Assembly: GCA_026786225.1 (NCBI GenBank)
Contig: JAJAYN010000390.1
Span: 1-5,554 of the forward strand
Source of the DNA: Burkholderiales bacterium
GTDB taxonomy: Bacteria > Pseudomonadota > Gammaproteobacteria > Burkholderiales > Usitatibacteraceae
Direction: 5' to 3'
Length of the DNA: 5,554 bases
Shown here in pieces: positions 3,541 to 5,554 of the stretch (within the stretch, counting starts at the first letter, position 1; each line of letters opens with the position of its first letter). The translations under genes and the position numbers were made by a program. A model generated the notes under the pieces. That model was not told the DNA's origin, ran no database searches, and saw nothing but the letters and a program-made list of their open reading frames with translations.

Positions 3541-5554
3541 ATGGAGAGCATTTTTGAAAAGACTCAATCCGCTATTGGACACACGTCCGCGCCGATGCTG
3601 TACGCTTGACTTTCGACCGCGCACGTCCGCGCTGATGATGGCGCTCGCAACCGTGCTCAGCCCATCTGTCTGGGCAAGTGGTGAACAAACGCTTGAAAAG
3701 ATCGTCGTCACCGATTCGCCGCCCAAGCAGATCGGCGTCGCGGATTCCGCCAGCGTGGGTACCGTGACAAAAAAACAACTCGACGCGCGAACGGCGTATC
3801 GGCCCGGCGAATTGCTGGAGGCCACACCGGGGCTGGTCGTCAGCCAGCACAGCGGCGAAGGCAAGGCGAACCAGTTCTATTTGCGTGGTTTCAATCTCGA
3901 TCACGGCACCGATTTGCGCACCTCGGTCGATGGCATGCTGGTCAATCAGCGCAGCCACAGCCACGGCCAAGGCTGGACCGACTTGAATTTCGTGATCCCT
4001 GAGCTGGCGACAGGCTTACGCTACAAAAAAGGGCCTTACGACGCGAGTGAGGGCGATTTTTCGTCTGCGGGCGCGGTCGAGCTGACCTATGCAGACGCTC
4101 TCGCATCGGGCGTGTTGAGCCTTGGCGTTGGCCAGAACGGCTACCGTCGTTTTCTGGTTGCGGATTCCCCCGTTGTCGCGTCCGGCAACCTGCTTTACGC
4201 GCTCGAAGTGATGCATAGCGATGGCCCCTTCACCAGGCCTGATGATTTTGAAAAGGTAAATGCGGTTGTGCGCTACGCCCGCGGTGATCGGGCCAATGGC
4301 TGGAATGTCACCGCGATGGGCTATGACGCGAAGTGGAATGCCACCGATCAAGTTCCGCGTCGCGCTGTCGACAGCGGGTCGCTGGGCCGCTTCGACCTGA
4401 TCGATCCAACCGATGGAGGCAAGGCACATCGCTACAGTCTTTCGGGTGCCTGGCGTCAAAGCACCGGCAATGCCGCTACCGAAGTCAATGCCTATGTCGC
4501 GCACTGGAAGCTGAATCTGTACTCGAATTTCACCTACTTCCTAGACAACCCGGTGGACGGCGATCAGTTTGCCCAGCCGGATCAGCGAACCATGACGGCG
4601 ATCAACCTGCGCCATGGGTGGGCCAGCAACTTGTTTGGCCAAGAGGGCGCCAACCAGCTGGGTTTGCAGTTGCACAACGACAATATCCGCAACGCGCTGC
4701 AAAACACCAGGGCGCGGCAGGTGATTTCAACCACCCGCAGCGACCACATCGTAGAAACCAGTGCCGGTATCTGGTTCGACAACGCCACAAAATGGACGCC
4801 AACATTTCGTACCGTGGCCGGTTTGCGCGCAGACACCTATCGTTTCAAGGTGAGCAGCGCCTTGTCGGAGAATTCCGGCACCCGCACGGCCAGCATCGCT
4901 AACCCGAAGCTGAACCTCATTTTCGGCCCGTGGGCAAACACCGAGTTCTATATCAATCTCGGTAGCGGCTTCCATAGCAACGACGCGCGTGGCACGATGA
5001 TCAATATCGATCCGAAAACCAGTGAGCGGGTTGATCGCGTGACGCCACTGTCGCGATCAAAAGGGTTCGAGCTTGGCGTTCGTACTGTGCCACTGCCCGG
5101 GTTGCAAACGTCGCTCTCGCTGTATCAGCTGAATTTCGATTCTGAATTGATTTTCGTCGGTGACGCCGGTACCACCGAGGCAGGCAGGCCGAGCAAACGC
5201 GTCGGATTTGAGCTGGCCAATTACTACAAGGTAAATGACTGGCTGACCATAGACGCGGATCTCGCGTTCGCACGCGCGCGGTTCCGTGACAACGCACTGG
5301 AAGGCAATCGCGTGCCGGGTGCGGTCGAAGGCGTCGCCTCTCTTGCCGTGGCGGTAGACAATCTGGGGCCGTGGTTTGGTGCGGTGCAATGGCGTTACTT
5401 CGGTCCACGCCCGTTGATAGAGGACAATTCGATCCGCTCTAAGTCCACGTCTACGGCGAATGCGAACATCGGCTACAAATTCAGCCGGACGCTGCAGGTG
5501 AAGCTCGATGGATTCAACCTCACCAACAAGCGCGCATCGGCAATCGACTATTAC
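3533..5554 (+). CDS. TonB-dependent outer-membrane receptor, 3'-partial
   Basis: The frame is open without a stop from before 3533 to the window end, giving 674 visible codons counted from ATG 3533. Residues 33-48 form a signal peptide (ALMMALATVLSPSVWA) with likely cleavage before SGEQ. EKIVVTDSP (55-63) is a TonB-box-like segment. The plug domain follows: ELLEATPGLVVSQHSGEG, YLRGFNLDHGTDL (LRGFN from 117), SVDGMLVNQRSHSHGQG (SHSHGQG 141-147), and YKKGPYDASEGDFSSAGAVEL (SEGDF 172-176) at its end. The rest is beta-barrel with aromatic-bounded strands, including SELIFVGDAGTTEAGRPSKR from 537 and the late GFNLTNKRASAIDYY motif at 660-674. Receptors of this type are usually around 700 residues, so a few dozen are probably missing, including the terminal aromatic strand. 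It would import a TonB/ExbBD-energised ligand across the outer membrane. The ligand is unassigned; the adjacent His-rich protein suggests a metal or metal complex (inference). The start is ambiguous: ATG 3533 is inside a hairpin, TTG 3554 has a Shine-Dalgarno, and ATG 3635/3638 would give a very short n-region. Confidence 0.92.
   Translation, partial: MPAWRAFLKRLNPLLDTRPRRCCTLDFRPRTSALMMALATVLSPSVWASGEQTLEKIVVTDSPPKQIGVADSASVGTVTKKQLDARTAYRPGELLEATPGLVVSQHSGEGKANQFYLRGFNLDHGTDLRTSVDGMLVNQRSHSHGQGWTDLNFVIPELATGLRYKKGPYDASEGDFSSAGAVELTYADALASGVLSLGVGQNGYRRFLVADSPVVASGNLLYALEVMHSDGPFTRPDDFEKVNAVVRYARGDRANGWNVTAMGYDAKWNATDQVPRRAVDSGSLGRFDLIDPTDGGKAHRYSLSGAWRQSTGNAATEVNAYVAHWKLNLYSNFTYFLDNPVDGDQFAQPDQRTMTAINLRHGWASNLFGQEGANQLGLQLHNDNIRNALQNTRARQVISTTRSDHIVETSAGIWFDNATKWTPTFRTVAGLRADTYRFKVSSALSENSGTRTASIANPKLNLIFGPWANTEFYINLGSGFHSNDARGTMINIDPKTSERVDRVTPLSRSKGFELGVRTVPLPGLQTSLSLYQLNFDSELIFVGDAGTTEAGRPSKRVGFELANYYKVNDWLTIDADLAFARARFRDNALEGNRVPGAVEGVASLAVAVDNLGPWFGAVQWRYFGPRPLIEDNSIRSKSTSTANANIGYKFSRTLQVKLDGFNLTNKRASAIDYY
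3543..3548 (+). promoter_or_regulatory. Candidate ribosome binding site for a TTG start of the receptor
   Basis: GGAGAG lies 5 nt upstream of TTG 3554-3556, which is in the receptor frame and would begin the product MKRLNPLLD, a suitable basic n-region. No comparable Shine-Dalgarno precedes ATG 3533 (only CCAGG directly against it) or ATG 3635/3638. This site argues for TTG 3554 as the real start despite the rarer codon. Confidence 0.4.

Noticed and set aside
3418..3609. 63-codon plus-strand frame over the intergenic hairpins, including ATG 3541
   Set aside because: It overlaps the start of the receptor in another frame, lacks homology cues, and spans two strong RNA stems.
4016..4504. Minus-strand open frame of 162 codons
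   Set aside because: Antisense shadow of the receptor gene; the translation shows no domain.
4333..4902. Plus-strand open frame of 189 codons inside the receptor
   Set aside because: Out-of-frame shadow of the receptor barrel, which has clear family motifs in another frame.

Overview
This is a moderately GC-rich stretch (about 60% by eye) that reads as a Gram-negative proteobacterium: it encodes a lipobox lipoprotein, a TonB-dependent outer-membrane receptor, and intergenic palindromes of the CCCTTCGA...CTCAGG type that are common in beta- and gammaproteobacteria. A Burkholderiales or Xanthomonadales host would fit, but nothing here fixes the genus. All three supported genes are on the + strand, and two of them run off the window.

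Layout. (1) Positions 2-2479 hold the 3' part of a large secreted lipoprotein gene. It has a lipobox near the left edge, eight recognisable Asp-box (BNR) repeats in a probable double beta-propeller, and a C-terminal fibronectin-III-like domain. Its start codon is upstream of the window. (2) Positions 2480-2871 carry no convincing gene. They contain a roughly 160-bp imperfect inverted-repeat element with internal hairpins (2559-2718, REP/BIME- or MITE-like) and a strong but orphan Shine-Dalgarno sequence at 2743-2748. (3) Positions 2872-3399 encode a small secreted or membrane-anchored protein with an alternating His cluster. (4) Positions 3400-3532 hold two perfect hairpins; the second contains a candidate start codon of the next gene. 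(5) Positions 3533-5554 encode a TonB-dependent receptor that is open at the right edge, probably lacking only a few dozen C-terminal residues.

How they may work together. The His-rich envelope protein and the receptor are adjacent, co-directional and about 130-150 bp apart, with no canonical terminator between them. This suggests one transcription unit for uptake of a metal or metal complex (inference; no substrate can be read from the sequence). The receptor plug also carries a short His-containing motif (SHSHGQG). The propeller lipoprotein is separated from this pair by the repeat element and is probably an independent unit. The most notable points are the uncharacterised His-rich protein/receptor pair and the hairpin-occluded translation start between them.
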